Below are positions 34,697-43,770 of a DNA stretch of 64,000 nucleotides, piece by piece (position 1 is the first letter of the stretch; every line of letters starts with the position of its first letter). This stretch comes from Pandoraea nosoerga. GTDB lineage: Bacteria; Pseudomonadota; Gammaproteobacteria; Burkholderiales; Burkholderiaceae. The notes beneath the pieces were generated by a model, which saw nothing but the letters and a program-made list of their open reading frames with translations, had not been told where the DNA came from and did not search any database. The position numbers and the translations under genes were made by a program. The stretch covers positions 600,053-664,052 of the forward strand of contig NZ_CABPSC010000001.1 in NCBI RefSeq assembly GCF_902459585.1, read 5' to 3'.

Positions 34697-34717
34697 AATT
34701 GCAACTGAGTTGCAATT
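34697..34717. promoter_or_regulatory. Putative Zur box 1
   Basis: A perfect 21-bp palindrome: arms AATTGCAACT and AGTTGCAATT around one G. It sits just before the His-rich protein gene. Its core TTGCAAC-TGA-GTTGCAA recurs upstream of zur, which supports a Fur-family metal operator. Confidence 0.65.
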
Positions 34718-34858
34718 TTGCCATAAAACGCCGGGGCTCGCGAGGCTTCGCCGACGTTGCGTCCAGGCGACAGTGGCAGGCGCCGGCCACGACTTCGCAT
34801 GCGCTGCGTGCGTGGCGAGAGACTGGGTCAGAGCAGGCGATACTGACGCGCGGGCAAT

Positions 34859-34885
34859 AAAAAAGGCATGCCCTGAGGACATGCC
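34859..34885 (-). terminator. dksA terminator
   Basis: GGCATG and CATGCC arms (34865-34870 and 34880-34885) form a hairpin followed on the minus strand by a TTTTTT run and TATT. It lies 66 bases after the dksA stop codon and before the Zur-box promoter. Confidence 0.65.
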
Positions 34886-34951
34886 CTTCGCAAACCGAGG
34901 GGTCCGGCAGCGCCGCCACCGCGCGGCGCCGGACCGGTGCGCGTTGCGCGA

Positions 34952-35623
34952 TCAGTCGCCGAACAGCTTCTGACGCAACTCGCGACGCTCCTGCGCTTCC
35001 AGCGACAGGGTCGCCGTCGGGCGGGCGAGCAGACGCGGGATGCCGATCGGCTCGCCGGTCTCTTCGCACCAGCCGTATTCGCCCGATTCGATGCGGGCGA
35101 GCGATTGCTGCACCTTCTTGAGCAACTTGCGCTCACGATCACGCGTGCGCAGCTCGAGCGCGTGCTCCTCTTCGATCGTGGCACGATCGGCCGGGTCCGG
35201 GACCAGAATGGTTTCCCGCAGGTTCTCGGTCGTTTGATCGGCGTTTTTCAGAATTTCCGATTGCAGCGCTTCCAGACGATTCTTGAAGAAGGCGAGTTGA
35301 GCCTCGTTCATATAGTCCTTGTCGGACATCTTCAGAATTTCGGCCTCGGTCAAAAGTCGTTGCTTGCTCATGGGTTTCTGTGGCGTCTCTTTCGGATGGT
35401 CCGGCAATGCCCCTGCGGACGGGGCGTCTTGCTTACCGGCAATGCCGCGGGCGGCTTCTTGGGTTACGGTCCTGCCGGACGATTTCGGTGGCCCCTTCTT
35501 GGCGGCGGCCTTCTCGCCCGTCTTCGATTTGCCTGCTGGAGCACGCTTGGCGACCGCATCCGTCGCCGGTCCCGACCGGCGCGCGGGGCTTGCGGTGGCA
35601 GTCTTGCGAGAGGCGGTAGCCAT
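34952..35623 (-). CDS. dksA: RNA-polymerase-binding protein DksA with N-terminal extension
   Basis: DksA binds the secondary channel of RNA polymerase and, with ppGpp, resets transcription in starvation. The coiled coil carries the tip motif DPADRA (Asp143 and Asp146). At the zinc-finger position only Cys186 remains (WCEETGEPIG); the other three expected cysteines are Thr189, Ser207 and Ala210, a reduced-cysteine form also known in other alpha- and betaproteobacteria. From the ATG at 35623, which has a good GGGGAG ribosome site, the protein is 223 residues with an 84-residue Lys/Ala/Pro-rich extension; the usual DksA start MSKQRLLTEAEI is at 35371 with no clear ribosome site. It is cotranscribed with or just downstream of cobW. 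Confidence 0.9.
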   Translation of the reverse strand: MATASRKTATASPARRSGPATDAVAKRAPAGKSKTGEKAAAKKGPPKSSGRTVTQEAARGIAGKQDAPSAGALPDHPKETPQKPMSKQRLLTEAEILKMSDKDYMNEAQLAFFKNRLEALQSEILKNADQTTENLRETILVPDPADRATIEEEHALELRTRDRERKLLKKVQQSLARIESGEYGWCEETGEPIGIPRLLARPTATLSLEAQERRELRQKLFGD

Positions 35624-35758
35624 GACGGTGCTCCCCTGCCTACCCTCCGGAATACCGCGTCAACTCGCTGGCGGCAGCCCCGGTGGGCAGGTATTGTAAC
35701 CGAATCGTCCGGGCGCCCCGGTTAAGGGCTTTCCCCTTGCACGTTTCGGCGGTCCCGC

Positions 35759-36838
35759 TCAGACCAGACAGCGTTCCAGCCCTTGCAGGATGATGTCTTT
35801 CGGCAGTTCTGCGCCAATGAACACCATCTTGGTGTTCGGCGTCTCCCCGGGTTGCCACTTCGCGCCCACGTCGCTGCCCATCATCTGGTGAACGCCCTGG
35901 AACACGACCCGGCGGTCGATGCCGCGCATGTTTAATACGCCTTTATAACGCAATAAGCGTTCGCCGTACACCTGCAGGATGCTCCCGAGGAAATCCTCCA
36001 GCTTGGCGGGGTCGAATTGCCGCTCGCTGCGGAAGACGAACGACTTGATGGCGTCGTCGTGGTGCGCGTGATGGTGGTGATGGTGCCCGTGGTCATGCCC
36101 GTGGTCGTGACCCTCGTGCTCGCACTTGCCATGATCGTGATCGCAATGCGAATGATCGTGGTCATGGTCGTGGTGGGCGTGCTCGTCTGCCGCGAGGAAG
36201 TCCGGGTCGATGTCGAGCTTGTCGTTCAGGTTGAAGCCGTGGATGTCGAAGATCTGGTTCAGATCGGCGCGGCCGAAGTCGACCACCTGCTGCGGCGCGC
36301 GCGGGTTCATGTGCGCGAGGCGATGCTTGAGATCGTCGAGCGCCTCGGGCGTGACCAGGTCGGCCTTGGTGATGAACAGCCGGTCGGCGAAGCCGACCTG
36401 GCGCTGCACCACTTCGTGCTGATTGAGCTGCTGCTGGCCGTGCTTGGCGTCGACGAGCGTGATGATGGCGTCCAGGCGATAGGTGTCGGCGACTTCGTCG
36501 TCGATGAAGAAGGTCTGCGCCACCGGCCCGGGATTGGCCAGCCCCGTCGTCTCGATGACCACGCGATCGAACTGGATCTTGCCCGCGTCGCGCTGGCTGT
36601 TCAGATCGGAGAGCGCCTGCACCAGATCGCCGCGGATCGTGCAGCATATGCAACCGTTGCTCATCTGCACGATCTGCTCGGCGTTGTCCTGCACGAGGAT
36701 GTCGTTGTCGATGTTCTCCTCGCCGAATTCGTTCTCGATGACGGCGATCTTCATGCCGTGCGCTTCGGTGAGAATGCGCTTGAGCAGCGTGGTTTTCCCG
36801 CTGCCGAGAAAGCCGGTCAGGATGGTGACGGGTGTCAT
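35759..36838 (-). CDS. CobW-family GTP-binding metallochaperone with His-rich tract
   Basis: A 359-residue G3E GTPase of the COG0523 (CobW/YjiA/ZigA) group. Walker A is GFLGSGKTTL (9-18), the metal motif NGCICC (61-66), and the base-recognition motif TKAD (157-160). Residues 220-260 hold 22 histidines and two cysteines, an exposed metal-binding loop, followed by the CobW C-terminal domain. Such proteins deliver zinc to client enzymes when zinc is scarce. It follows zur after 91 bases on the same strand, which fits Zur control. Cobalamin synthesis is unlikely, as no cob genes are near. Confidence 0.9.
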   Translation of the reverse strand: MTPVTILTGFLGSGKTTLLKRILTEAHGMKIAVIENEFGEENIDNDILVQDNAEQIVQMSNGCICCTIRGDLVQALSDLNSQRDAGKIQFDRVVIETTGLANPGPVAQTFFIDDEVADTYRLDAIITLVDAKHGQQQLNQHEVVQRQVGFADRLFITKADLVTPEALDDLKHRLAHMNPRAPQQVVDFGRADLNQIFDIHGFNLNDKLDIDPDFLAADEHAHHDHDHDHSHCDHDHGKCEHEGHDHGHDHGHHHHHHAHHDDAIKSFVFRSERQFDPAKLEDFLGSILQVYGERLLRYKGVLNMRGIDRRVVFQGVHQMMGSDVGAKWQPGETPNTKMVFIGAELPKDIILQGLERCLV

Positions 36839-36929
36839 GAATGCAATGTCCTGTAATGAAGCGGCGGGTCAGCGGCCGCCTGAATGTCGTCCACTGTACC
36901 CGAGGCGGCGAAAACCGGCTCGGGACGCG

Positions 36930-37424
36930 TCAGTTGGGAGCGCCCGCGCAGTGCGCGCAGGTGCCGTGAATCAGCAGCTCGACCTGTTCGCCCACGAAGC
37001 CCTTGGGCAGGCGCTTGAGTTCGCGCTCGCTTAATTGGGGATGCTGGGGCCAGTCGTCAAGACAGAAGGTGCGATGGCAGCGCACGCAGCGGAAATGACC
37101 GTGCTGCGTGTGCGGGCGGGGCGATGCGGAGCGCTGCGGGTCGACGTGCTCGGCCATGACGAAGCGGAAGATGCGATCGTCGCCGGCCTGCTTGATGGCC
37201 CAACCCTGCGCGACCAGCCAGTCGAGCACGCGATAGGCCGTGACCCGGTCGAGCGGGTCGGCGTCGGTGGCCAGGTCGGCCAGCACTTCCTGGTGAGTGA
37301 GGGGCCGGCCGGCCTTGAGCAGCAACGCCAGCACGCGCACGCGCCCGGAAGTTACACGGCCCGATTGCTCCTGCAAGCTCGCGCGGGCAGCTTCCAGATA
37401 CGGTTGAAGTTGAGTAAGGCTCAT
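36930..37424 (-). CDS. zur: Zinc uptake regulator Zur (Fur family)
   Basis: A 164-residue Fur-family repressor. A winged helix covers residues about 25-90 (GRPLTHQEVLADLA, RVTAYRVLDWLVAQG), then the dimer domain with two CxxC zinc-site pairs, Cys113/Cys116 and Cys156/Cys159, and regulatory histidines (HTQHGHFRC). The presence of cobW next to it and the His-rich metal genes favours Zur over Fur. A palindrome like the one before the His-rich gene lies 32-46 bases upstream of the start, suggesting self-control. Confidence 0.88.
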   Translation of the reverse strand: MSLTQLQPYLEAARASLQEQSGRVTSGRVRVLALLLKAGRPLTHQEVLADLATDADPLDRVTAYRVLDWLVAQGWAIKQAGDDRIFRFVMAEHVDPQRSASPRPHTQHGHFRCVRCHRTFCLDDWPQHPQLSERELKRLPKGFVGEQVELLIHGTCAHCAGAPN

Positions 37425-37455
37425 GAAATCGATTTAAGCACAGGCCCGCAAGCGC

Positions 37456-37470
37456 TGCAACCGAGTTGCA
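37456..37470. promoter_or_regulatory. Putative Zur box 2
   Basis: TGCAACCGAGTTGCA has perfect TGCAAC/GTTGCA arms with a three-base centre, identical in layout to the core of box 1 (TGA there, CGA here). It lies just upstream of zur and between zur and the divergent EamA gene. Confidence 0.6.
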
Positions 37471-37542
37471 AAAACGCGGTGGACGGAGGGCAAGGGCGAC
37501 GCGGGCCGGGCCCGGGGGCTCGCGCGAGGTTGCCGCTGGGTT

Positions 37543-37594
37543 GCCGCCTGGCCGCCTGGCCGCCTGGCCGCGCTGGAGCGCGATGGAGCGCGAT
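37543..37594. repeat. Short tandem repeats between zur and the EamA gene
   Basis: GCCGCCTG occurs three times in tandem (37543-37566), with a broken fourth copy, followed by two copies of GGAGCGCGAT. These are simple repeats in a 294-base divergent gap; no function is evident. Confidence 0.7.
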
Positions 37595-37718
37595 GGAAGG
37601 GGGGGATTGTGGCGGGATCTTGCTGGCGCCGGGCCAAGATACCGCCGGAATTTCGCCGCAGTCTGGCGGGGCGGCAGGCGCGATGCGTCATACAATTGAC
37701 ACAAAAAACCCCGCCATC

Positions 37719-38594
37719 ATGTCGCCCACCGCCCTCGCTCTCGTCGTTACCGCTGCTTTTCTGCACGCCAGCTGGAATTTCCTCGCCAAACGCATCGACA
37801 CCAGCGAAGGAGGCGGGCCACAACTCGTTTTCCTCTACGCGCTGCTGACGGTTGTGCTGTACACGCCGCTCGCGCTGTACTTCCTCGCCGGCTCGCATGC
37901 GGCCTGGCCGGACGCGCGCGCCTGGCCCGTCATCGCCGCAAGCGCCCTGCTGCACTACGGCTACACACTGGTGCTGCAGCGCGGCTATCGCGTGGGCGAC
38001 CTGTCGGTCGTTTATCCGCTCGCGCGGGGCACCGGCCCGCTGCTCTCGTCGCTGGGCGCGATCGTGCTGCTGGGCGAACGCCCGGGCTGGCTGGCGCTCG
38101 CCGGCATCGGCCTGGTCGTCGCCGGCGTGTTGATCATCGCCGGCGGCGAGCGTCTGTTCCGGCGAGGCAGCATGCACGCGGGTGCGGGCTGGGGCGTGCT
38201 CACCGGCGGATTCATCGCCGCCTATACGCTCGCCGACGCCTACGCCATCCGCACGCTGATGCTCGCCCCGCTCGTCTACTACTACCTGGAGAACGTGTTG
38301 CGCGTCGTGCTCTGCGCACCGATGGCCTGCTCGCGCCCTGCGCGCATGGCGGTCCTCTGGCAGGCGAACTGGCGCAAGGTCGTGCTGATTTCGCTGATCT
38401 CGCCGATGTCCTACTTCCTGATTCTCACCGCGCTCAAGTACGCGCCGGTTTCGCACGTCGCGCCGGCGCGCGAGATGTCGATGATGGTCGCCGCGCTGCT
38501 CGGCGTGCGGCTGCTGGGCGAGGGCGAGATGCACCGCCGCGTGGGCGGCGCCGTCCTGATCGCGCTGGGTGTGGTGGCGCTGACGCTGGGTTGA
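37719..38594 (+). CDS. EamA/DMT-superfamily permease
   Basis: A 291-residue inner-membrane permease with ten hydrophobic segments and the two EamA repeats (VVTAAFLHASWNFLAKR in the first half, VLTGGFIAAYTLADAYAIR in the second). Members export or import small metabolites; the substrate is unknown. I use the ATG at 37719 (MSPTALAL), though an in-frame ATG at 37683 exists. It converges with rlmI. Confidence 0.87.
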   Translation: MSPTALALVVTAAFLHASWNFLAKRIDTSEGGGPQLVFLYALLTVVLYTPLALYFLAGSHAAWPDARAWPVIAASALLHYGYTLVLQRGYRVGDLSVVYPLARGTGPLLSSLGAIVLLGERPGWLALAGIGLVVAGVLIIAGGERLFRRGSMHAGAGWGVLTGGFIAAYTLADAYAIRTLMLAPLVYYYLENVLRVVLCAPMACSRPARMAVLWQANWRKVVLISLISPMSYFLILTALKYAPVSHVAPAREMSMMVAALLGVRLLGEGEMHRRVGGAVLIALGVVALTLG

Positions 38595-38612
38595 GCGCGC
38601 CCGGCCGGGCGC

Positions 38613-39827
38613 TCAGATGCGTTGCAGCCACAGGCCCTTGAGGTATTCGCCCTCGGGGAATTGCGTGAGCATCGGGTGATCCATGCCCGCCGAGAGCCGG
38701 CGCAGAATGCGAGCGTCCACGCCCGCGTCCACGGCGGCGCCGGCCACGATCTTCTGGAACAGATCGGCATCGATTGCGCCCGAGCACGAGTACGTCAGCA
38801 GCTGACCGCCCGGACGCAGCAGCCTGAAGCCCGCCATGTTGATGTCCTTGTACGCTCGCGCGGCGCGGTCCACGTGGTGGGCCGACGGCGCGAACTTCGG
38901 CGGATCGAGCACGATCATGTCGAATGTGCGGCCTTCCTCGCGCAGCGCGCGCAGCGTCTTGAACACGTCGGCGTCGCGCCATTCGGCACGCGCGGCGTCG
39001 AAGCCGTTGAGCTCGACGTTGCGCGCCCCGATGGCCAGCGCCTCGCCCGACGAGTCGATCGAGAGCACGCTCTGCGCGCCACCCGCGAGCGCCGCCAGCG
39101 AAAAACCACCGGTGTAGCAGAAGCAATTGAGCACGTCGCGCCCCCTCGCCTGCTGTTGCACGAGCAGCCGGTTATCGCGCTGGTCGACGTAGAACCCCGT
39201 CTTGTGGCCGTTGCGCACGTCGACGTAATACTTCACGCCACCCTCGTAGGTGCTCAGCAGCGCCGGCGCTTCGGGCGGCTCGGCGCCGGCCAGCACGCCG
39301 GTGATGCTCGGCAGGCCTTCGCGCTCGCGCACGGCCGCGTCGGAGCGTTCGTAGACGTTCGGGCAGCCGGTCGCGCCGACGAGCGCCTTGACGATGGCGT
39401 CCTTCCATGCCTCCACCCCAGCCGCCATGAACTGGCACACGAGCTGGTCGCTCGCCGGCAGGCCCGGCGCGGACTGGTAGCGATCGACGATCAGGCCGGG
39501 CAGGCCGTCGGCTTCGCCGAAGATCAGGCGCGTGGCGCCCGTGCCATGCACCATCTGCTCGCGGTAGGCCAGCGCGGCGGCCACGCGACGCTTGAAGAAC
39601 GCGTGATCGACGGGCTCGTTCTCGTCGAACGTCCACACGCGGGCGCGGATGGCCGACACCGGGCTGAATGCCGCGCGCGCGAGGAAGCGCCCGTCGGCGG
39701 CGCGCACCACGACCGTGGCGCCGGAAGCCGGCTTGCCGTCCACGCGCGCCACGGCAGTGGCGTAAATCCAGGGGTGGCGGCGCAGCAAGGATTTTTCTTT
39801 GCCGGGCTTGAGGGTCAAGATGTTCAT
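38613..39827 (-). CDS. rlmI: 23S rRNA m5C methyltransferase RlmI-like
   Basis: A 404-residue class I SAM-dependent RNA methyltransferase. An N-terminal PUA domain (MNILTLKPGKEKSLLRRHPWIY) is followed by an EEHEE-like linker and a Rossmann core with DVLNCFCYTGGFSLAALAGG (SAM site) and the catalytic-loop motif LDPPKFAPS. The RlmI family methylates C1962 of 23S rRNA. The ATG at 39827 is chosen because the N-terminus then matches the family; a long frame upstream is not credible. It is the last gene of the run that starts at lpxL, 200 bases after xerC. Confidence 0.9.
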   Translation of the reverse strand: MNILTLKPGKEKSLLRRHPWIYATAVARVDGKPASGATVVVRAADGRFLARAAFSPVSAIRARVWTFDENEPVDHAFFKRRVAAALAYREQMVHGTGATRLIFGEADGLPGLIVDRYQSAPGLPASDQLVCQFMAAGVEAWKDAIVKALVGATGCPNVYERSDAAVREREGLPSITGVLAGAEPPEAPALLSTYEGGVKYYVDVRNGHKTGFYVDQRDNRLLVQQQARGRDVLNCFCYTGGFSLAALAGGAQSVLSIDSSGEALAIGARNVELNGFDAARAEWRDADVFKTLRALREEGRTFDMIVLDPPKFAPSAHHVDRAARAYKDINMAGFRLLRPGGQLLTYSCSGAIDADLFQKIVAGAAVDAGVDARILRRLSAGMDHPMLTQFPEGEYLKGLWLQRI

Positions 39828-40027
39828 GCGGAGCGGGCCAACGGTTGCATTCGGAAGGGCGGCAGACCTCGCGGCGCGGCGTGCGGCGCCACCCGACGGG
39901 AGTCGGTGGCCGCCGTGGTCGGACGGCGGGCGGGAGTCTGCTGGGAAGGACGCGATTCTACACCGAGTCGCCCGTTCGGCAGGCGGCCGGCCCCGCGCCC
40001 GAACGCATTCGGTTCTCGCGCAGCCGC

Positions 40028-41083
40028 TCAGGTCTTCTTGCGTGAGCGCGGGTGGGCCTGGTCGTAGACCTTGGCCAGATGCTGGAAATCGAGCTTCGTG
40101 TAGATCTGCGTCGTGGAGATGTTGCTGTGGCCGAGCATTTCCTGCACGGCGCGCAGGTCGCCCGAGGATTGCAGCACATGCGTGGCGAACGAGTGACGCA
40201 GCATGTGCGGATGAACGTGCGTCGGCAAGCCGGCGCAAAGCGCATGACGGGCAAGGCCCTGCTGCACCGCGCGCGCGCCGATCCGCTTGCCCCGTGCGGA
40301 CAGGAACAACGCGTGCGGCTCCGCTGCGTCCAGCGCGCCGCGCATCTGCAGCCACTGGGCGAGCGCCTGCGCGGCCTTCTCGCCCACCGGCACGCGGCGA
40401 CGCTTGTTGCCCTTGCCGGTCACGACCACCTCACGTTCGGCCAGATCGAGCCAGCTCGACGAGCGGTAGCCGTCGGCCTCGACGTAGCGGTGATCGAGAC
40501 TCGTGAGTTCCGACAAACGCAGGCCGGACGAATACAGCAGTTCGAACATCGCGCGATTGCGCACCGCCTCGGCGGACGTGCCGGAGGCGAACTCCACCAG
40601 CGCTGTCGCCTGATCCGGCGACAGCGCCTTGGGCAGCGGCCTGGGTTGCTTCGGGGCGCGCACGCCCTCGACGGGATTGGCGGCCAGCGCGGTGCGCTGC
40701 GCGAGCCAGGCGAAATAGCCGCGCCACGCCGAGAGTTTGCGAGCGATCGAACGTCCGACCAGGCCTTCGCTGTGCATTTGCATGACGAAGCGGCGAATGT
40801 CGCCGTGCTGCAGCGATTCGAGCGGGCGGCCTCGCGCCATGCGCTGCAACTGGCGCAGGTCGCGTGTGTAGTTCTCGAGGGTGAGGCCGGCGAGCTTGCG
40901 CTCGCTCGCGAGCGAGCTCAGATAAGCGCGCAGGCCGGCTTCGAGCGGCGTGTCGTCGTCGGCGGAACGAGCCGGCGCCGCGGGCGCTGTAGCGCGCACC
41001 GCTGACTTGGCGGCCGGCACGGCGCCGGAAGTGCGCGGCGCGTGACGCGAGCGCGGGGCCGGGGCGCGAGGCGGCGTGGCCAT
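40028..41083 (-). CDS. xerC: Site-specific tyrosine recombinase XerC
   Basis: A 351-residue tyrosine recombinase which, with XerD, resolves chromosome dimers at dif. The catalytic set is visible: Arg in SSGLRLSEL, Lys in GKGNKRRRVPV, His-x-x-Arg in HMLRHSFATH, His in LGHSNIST and the nucleophile Tyr in TTQIYTKLDF. A 45-residue Ala/Pro-rich N-terminal tail precedes the core-binding domain. Its place after dapF and the DUF484 gene is the conserved dapF-yigA-xerC arrangement, which supports XerC rather than a phage integrase. Confidence 0.93.
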   Translation of the reverse strand: MATPPRAPAPRSRHAPRTSGAVPAAKSAVRATAPAAPARSADDDTPLEAGLRAYLSSLASERKLAGLTLENYTRDLRQLQRMARGRPLESLQHGDIRRFVMQMHSEGLVGRSIARKLSAWRGYFAWLAQRTALAANPVEGVRAPKQPRPLPKALSPDQATALVEFASGTSAEAVRNRAMFELLYSSGLRLSELTSLDHRYVEADGYRSSSWLDLAEREVVVTGKGNKRRRVPVGEKAAQALAQWLQMRGALDAAEPHALFLSARGKRIGARAVQQGLARHALCAGLPTHVHPHMLRHSFATHVLQSSGDLRAVQEMLGHSNISTTQIYTKLDFQHLAKVYDQAHPRSRKKT

Positions 41084-41128
41084 GGGCGTGTCGCGGGCGT
41101 CGCTGTCGTCCGGGGCCGTCGTCGCGCG

Positions 41129-41797
41129 TCAGTCGTCGGCGCGCAGCTTGCCGAGCGCCGCGCCGGCGAGCTCGCCGATCTGCGCGAGGAAGTCGGTCGC
41201 CATGCCTTCATGGAAGCGTCGTGCGTCTTCCGAGCCCATGACGAGCAGGCCGAAGACGGGCGATTCCGGCACCTGGGGATCGCGCAGCGCGAGCAGCGCC
41301 ACGGACGCCGGATCGCTCGGCGCGCCCAGCCACGTCACCGCTTCGAACCCGGTGTTGGCGCCGCAATACGGCGTGACAAGGCTCGAGGCGAAGATCTTCA
41401 CTTCCTCGCTTACACTGCGCGCGAACTCGGCCGGCTGGTATTGGGCGGCGACGTTCCACACGCGCACGGCCGCGAACGGCACGTTGAAGACGTCGCGCAG
41501 GCCGCGCGCAATGGCCTCGGGCAGCGCGTGCGGGTCGCGCTCGCCGAGCAGACCGAGCGTCCAGCGATGGAGCTTGCCCGAGATGTCGTCGTTCTCGTGA
41601 CCGTAGCGCAGCAGCTCGGCGAGGCGTCGTTCGATCTGCTTGGTCTTCTCGCGCTGCATCTCGATCTGGCGCTCCTGCAGCGACACCGCGCGCTGGCCGT
41701 GAGGGCTGGTGAGGCGCACGCCGGCGAGCAACTCGGCGTGGCGCTCGAAGAAGTCGGGATGCGCAATCAGGTACTCCGCAATATCTCGGTCGTTCAT
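41129..41797 (-). CDS. DUF484 family protein (YigA-like)
   Basis: A 222-residue GAF-like protein of the DUF484 family. It starts MNDRDIAEYLIAHPDFFERHAELL, the family's N-terminal helix pair, followed by a coiled coil (QERQIEMQREKTKQIERRLAELL) and a GAF-like domain ending FLAQIGELAGAALGKL. The role is unknown; it is almost always placed between dapF and xerC, as here (45 bases from xerC). The start at 41797 removes 16 unlikely residues of the longer frame. Confidence 0.88.
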   Translation of the reverse strand: MNDRDIAEYLIAHPDFFERHAELLAGVRLTSPHGQRAVSLQERQIEMQREKTKQIERRLAELLRYGHENDDISGKLHRWTLGLLGERDPHALPEAIARGLRDVFNVPFAAVRVWNVAAQYQPAEFARSVSEEVKIFASSLVTPYCGANTGFEAVTWLGAPSDPASVALLALRDPQVPESPVFGLLVMGSEDARRFHEGMATDFLAQIGELAGAALGKLRADD

Positions 41798-41952
41798 GAG
41801 TGTCCGTCTGCTGTCGTGGACTGCCGCCCGCCATCCCCGAAGCACGAGGACCGCCTGCGGCCGCCTGGGTCGCTAAATCAGAATCCGTCTGAAACCAAAT
41901 CGATGGCGCCGTGCCGCCGCCGGGGCGGGACGCCGAAACCGGCGCTCGTGCG

Positions 41953-42804
41953 TCAGATCTCGATGGTGCCCTCGAAGACCGTGGCGGCCGGCCCCGTCAT
42001 GATGACCGGGCCGCTTGCGCCGTCCCAGTCGATGGTCAGCGTGCCGCCGTGCGTCTCGAGCGCCACGGGCGAGGCGAGCAGACCGCGGCGGATGCCCGCC
42101 ACCGCCGCCGCACAGGCGCCGGTGCCGCAGGCGAGCGTCTCGCCCGCGCCGCGTTCGTACACGCGCAACCGTGCGCGGTGCTTGTCCACCACCTGAAGGA
42201 AACCGGCGTTCACGCGGCGCGGAAAACGGGCATGGCGCTCGATCAGCGGGCCGTCCGTCCCGACCGGCGCGGCGTCGACGTCGTCCACGACCTGCACGGC
42301 GTGCGGGTTGCCCATCGAAACCACGGAAATCCACACCGTGCGGCCCGCCACGTCGAGCGGCCAGAGCGTGTCGCTGCCTTCGGCCCGGCCTTCCAGACCG
42401 CTCGCGTCGAACGGCACGTCCGACGGCGCGAGCACCGGCGCACCCATATCCACACTGACCTGGCCGTCGTCGCGCATGGTGAGCGTGATCACGCCCTGCT
42501 GCACCTGCACGCGCACGGAGCGCTTGTCGGTGAGCCCGGTGTCGCGCACGAACTTCACGAAACAGCGCGCGCCGTTGCCGCAGTGCTCCACCTCGCCGCC
42601 GTCGGCGTTGAAGATGCGATAACGAAAGTCCACGTCGGGCAGCGTCGGGCGTTCGACGAGCAGCAACTGGTCGGCGCCGACGCCAAAGTGGCGGTCGGCG
42701 AGCGCGCGCCACTGGCCGGGCGTGAAATCGATGGTCTGCGAGATGCCGTCGATCACGACGAAGTCGTTCCCGGCGCCTTGCATCTTGGTGAATTTGAGCT
42801 TCAT
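41953..42804 (-). CDS. dapF: Diaminopimelate epimerase
   Basis: A 283-residue epimerase that interconverts LL- and meso-diaminopimelate for lysine and peptidoglycan synthesis. The two catalytic cysteines are Cys75 (EHCGNGARC) and Cys226 (LACGTGAC), acting as base and acid. [19 protein letters not shown] is the family's N-terminus and sets the ATG at 42804. It lies 42 bases after lpxL and 155 before the DUF484 gene. Confidence 0.96.
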   Translation of the reverse strand: MKLKFTKMQGAGNDFVVIDGISQTIDFTPGQWRALADRHFGVGADQLLLVERPTLPDVDFRYRIFNADGGEVEHCGNGARCFVKFVRDTGLTDKRSVRVQVQQGVITLTMRDDGQVSVDMGAPVLAPSDVPFDASGLEGRAEGSDTLWPLDVAGRTVWISVVSMGNPHAVQVVDDVDAAPVGTDGPLIERHARFPRRVNAGFLQVVDKHRARLRVYERGAGETLACGTGACAAAVAGIRRGLLASPVALETHGGTLTIDWDGASGPVIMTGPAATVFEGTIEI

Positions 42805-42846
42805 GCCGCTATTGTAGTGGAGAAGGCCGGCGCCCATCCGCCGCTG

Positions 42847-43743
42847 TCAATACACGCCCGGCTGACCTTGCGGACGCGTCTTGAAGCGCTTGTGCACCCA
42901 GTAGTACTGCTCCGGCATCTTCAGAATCTGCTCCTCGAGGAACGCGTTCATGGTGCGCGCGTCGGCGTCGGGGTCGTCGCTCGGGTAGTTCTGCCACGCC
43001 GGAAATATCTTGAGACGGTAGCCGCGGTAGTTCGGCAGCACTTCCGTCACGAACGGCACGACTTGCGCCCGGCCGACCTGCGCGAGCCGGGAGATGGCCG
43101 TGAGCGTACACGCCTGCACGCCGAAAAACGGCACGAACGTCGAATTGCGCGTGCCGTAGTCCATGTCGGCGGCCAGCATGACCGGCTTGCGTTTGCGCAG
43201 CACGCGCAGCACGTCGCGGGCGCTGTCGCCGCGCGGGATCATCTCGGCGTCGAAGCGGCCGCGCTGCTCCCTGGCCATCGCGTCGAACGCCGGGTTGGAC
43301 ATCGGCGTGTAGAGCGACGCACAGGGCCGGTGCAGCGAGTAATTCAGGAAGATCGAGCCGGCCTCGATGCCCACGAAGTGAAAGCCGAGGAAGATCGTCG
43401 GCGGCAGGTCCGGGTCGAGCAGGTCGATGGCCGAATCGAGGGCCACGAGCCGTTCCATCTTCTTGCCGCCGGCGAACCACTGCACACTGCGCTCGGCGTA
43501 GCTGCGAATGGCATGGACGAAGGCGGCCTTCGCCACGCGCTCGCGCGTCGCGTCGTCCCAGTCGGGGAAGCACAGGCGCAGGTTGGTATGGACCACGCGT
43601 CGGCGCGAGCTGGGAATGGCGTACAGCAGACGGCCCAGGCCGGCGCCGAAACGGGCCACCCAACTGTACGGCAGCAGGTTCAGCCCGCGCAGCAGGCCGA
43701 CGCCGAGGTAGTAACCGAGAGATTTCTTGGGGGTAGTTGCCAT
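42847..43743 (-). CDS. lpxL: Lipid A lauroyl/myristoyl acyltransferase (LpxL/HtrB family)
   Basis: A 298-residue inner-membrane acyltransferase that adds a secondary acyl chain to lipid A precursors. The catalytic HX4E motif is in LGFHFVGIEAG, and the family pattern RRVVHTNLRLCFPDWDD, MLAADMDYGTRNSTFVPFFG and EQYYWVHKRFKTRP is complete. An N-terminal hydrophobic segment anchors it. The start is ATG at 43743; 20 further residues upstream are in frame but atypical. It opens the lpxL-dapF-DUF484-xerC-rlmI run and is divergent from metK. Confidence 0.9.
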   Translation of the reverse strand: MATTPKKSLGYYLGVGLLRGLNLLPYSWVARFGAGLGRLLYAIPSSRRRVVHTNLRLCFPDWDDATRERVAKAAFVHAIRSYAERSVQWFAGGKKMERLVALDSAIDLLDPDLPPTIFLGFHFVGIEAGSIFLNYSLHRPCASLYTPMSNPAFDAMAREQRGRFDAEMIPRGDSARDVLRVLRKRKPVMLAADMDYGTRNSTFVPFFGVQACTLTAISRLAQVGRAQVVPFVTEVLPNYRGYRLKIFPAWQNYPSDDPDADARTMNAFLEEQILKMPEQYYWVHKRFKTRPQGQPGVY

Positions 43744-43770
43744 GTCGCCAGCAGAATTTCTACAGGGGCG

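Noticed and set aside
36649-36661. GCAACCGTTGC palindrome inside cobW as a third Zur box
   Set aside because: The arms are shorter and the centre is one base rather than three; it lies in the codons around the CICC motif.
37035-37718. In-frame N-terminal extension of the EamA permease across the zur region
   Set aside because: It would read antisense through zur and the Zur box. The membrane protein begins at 37719 or 37683.
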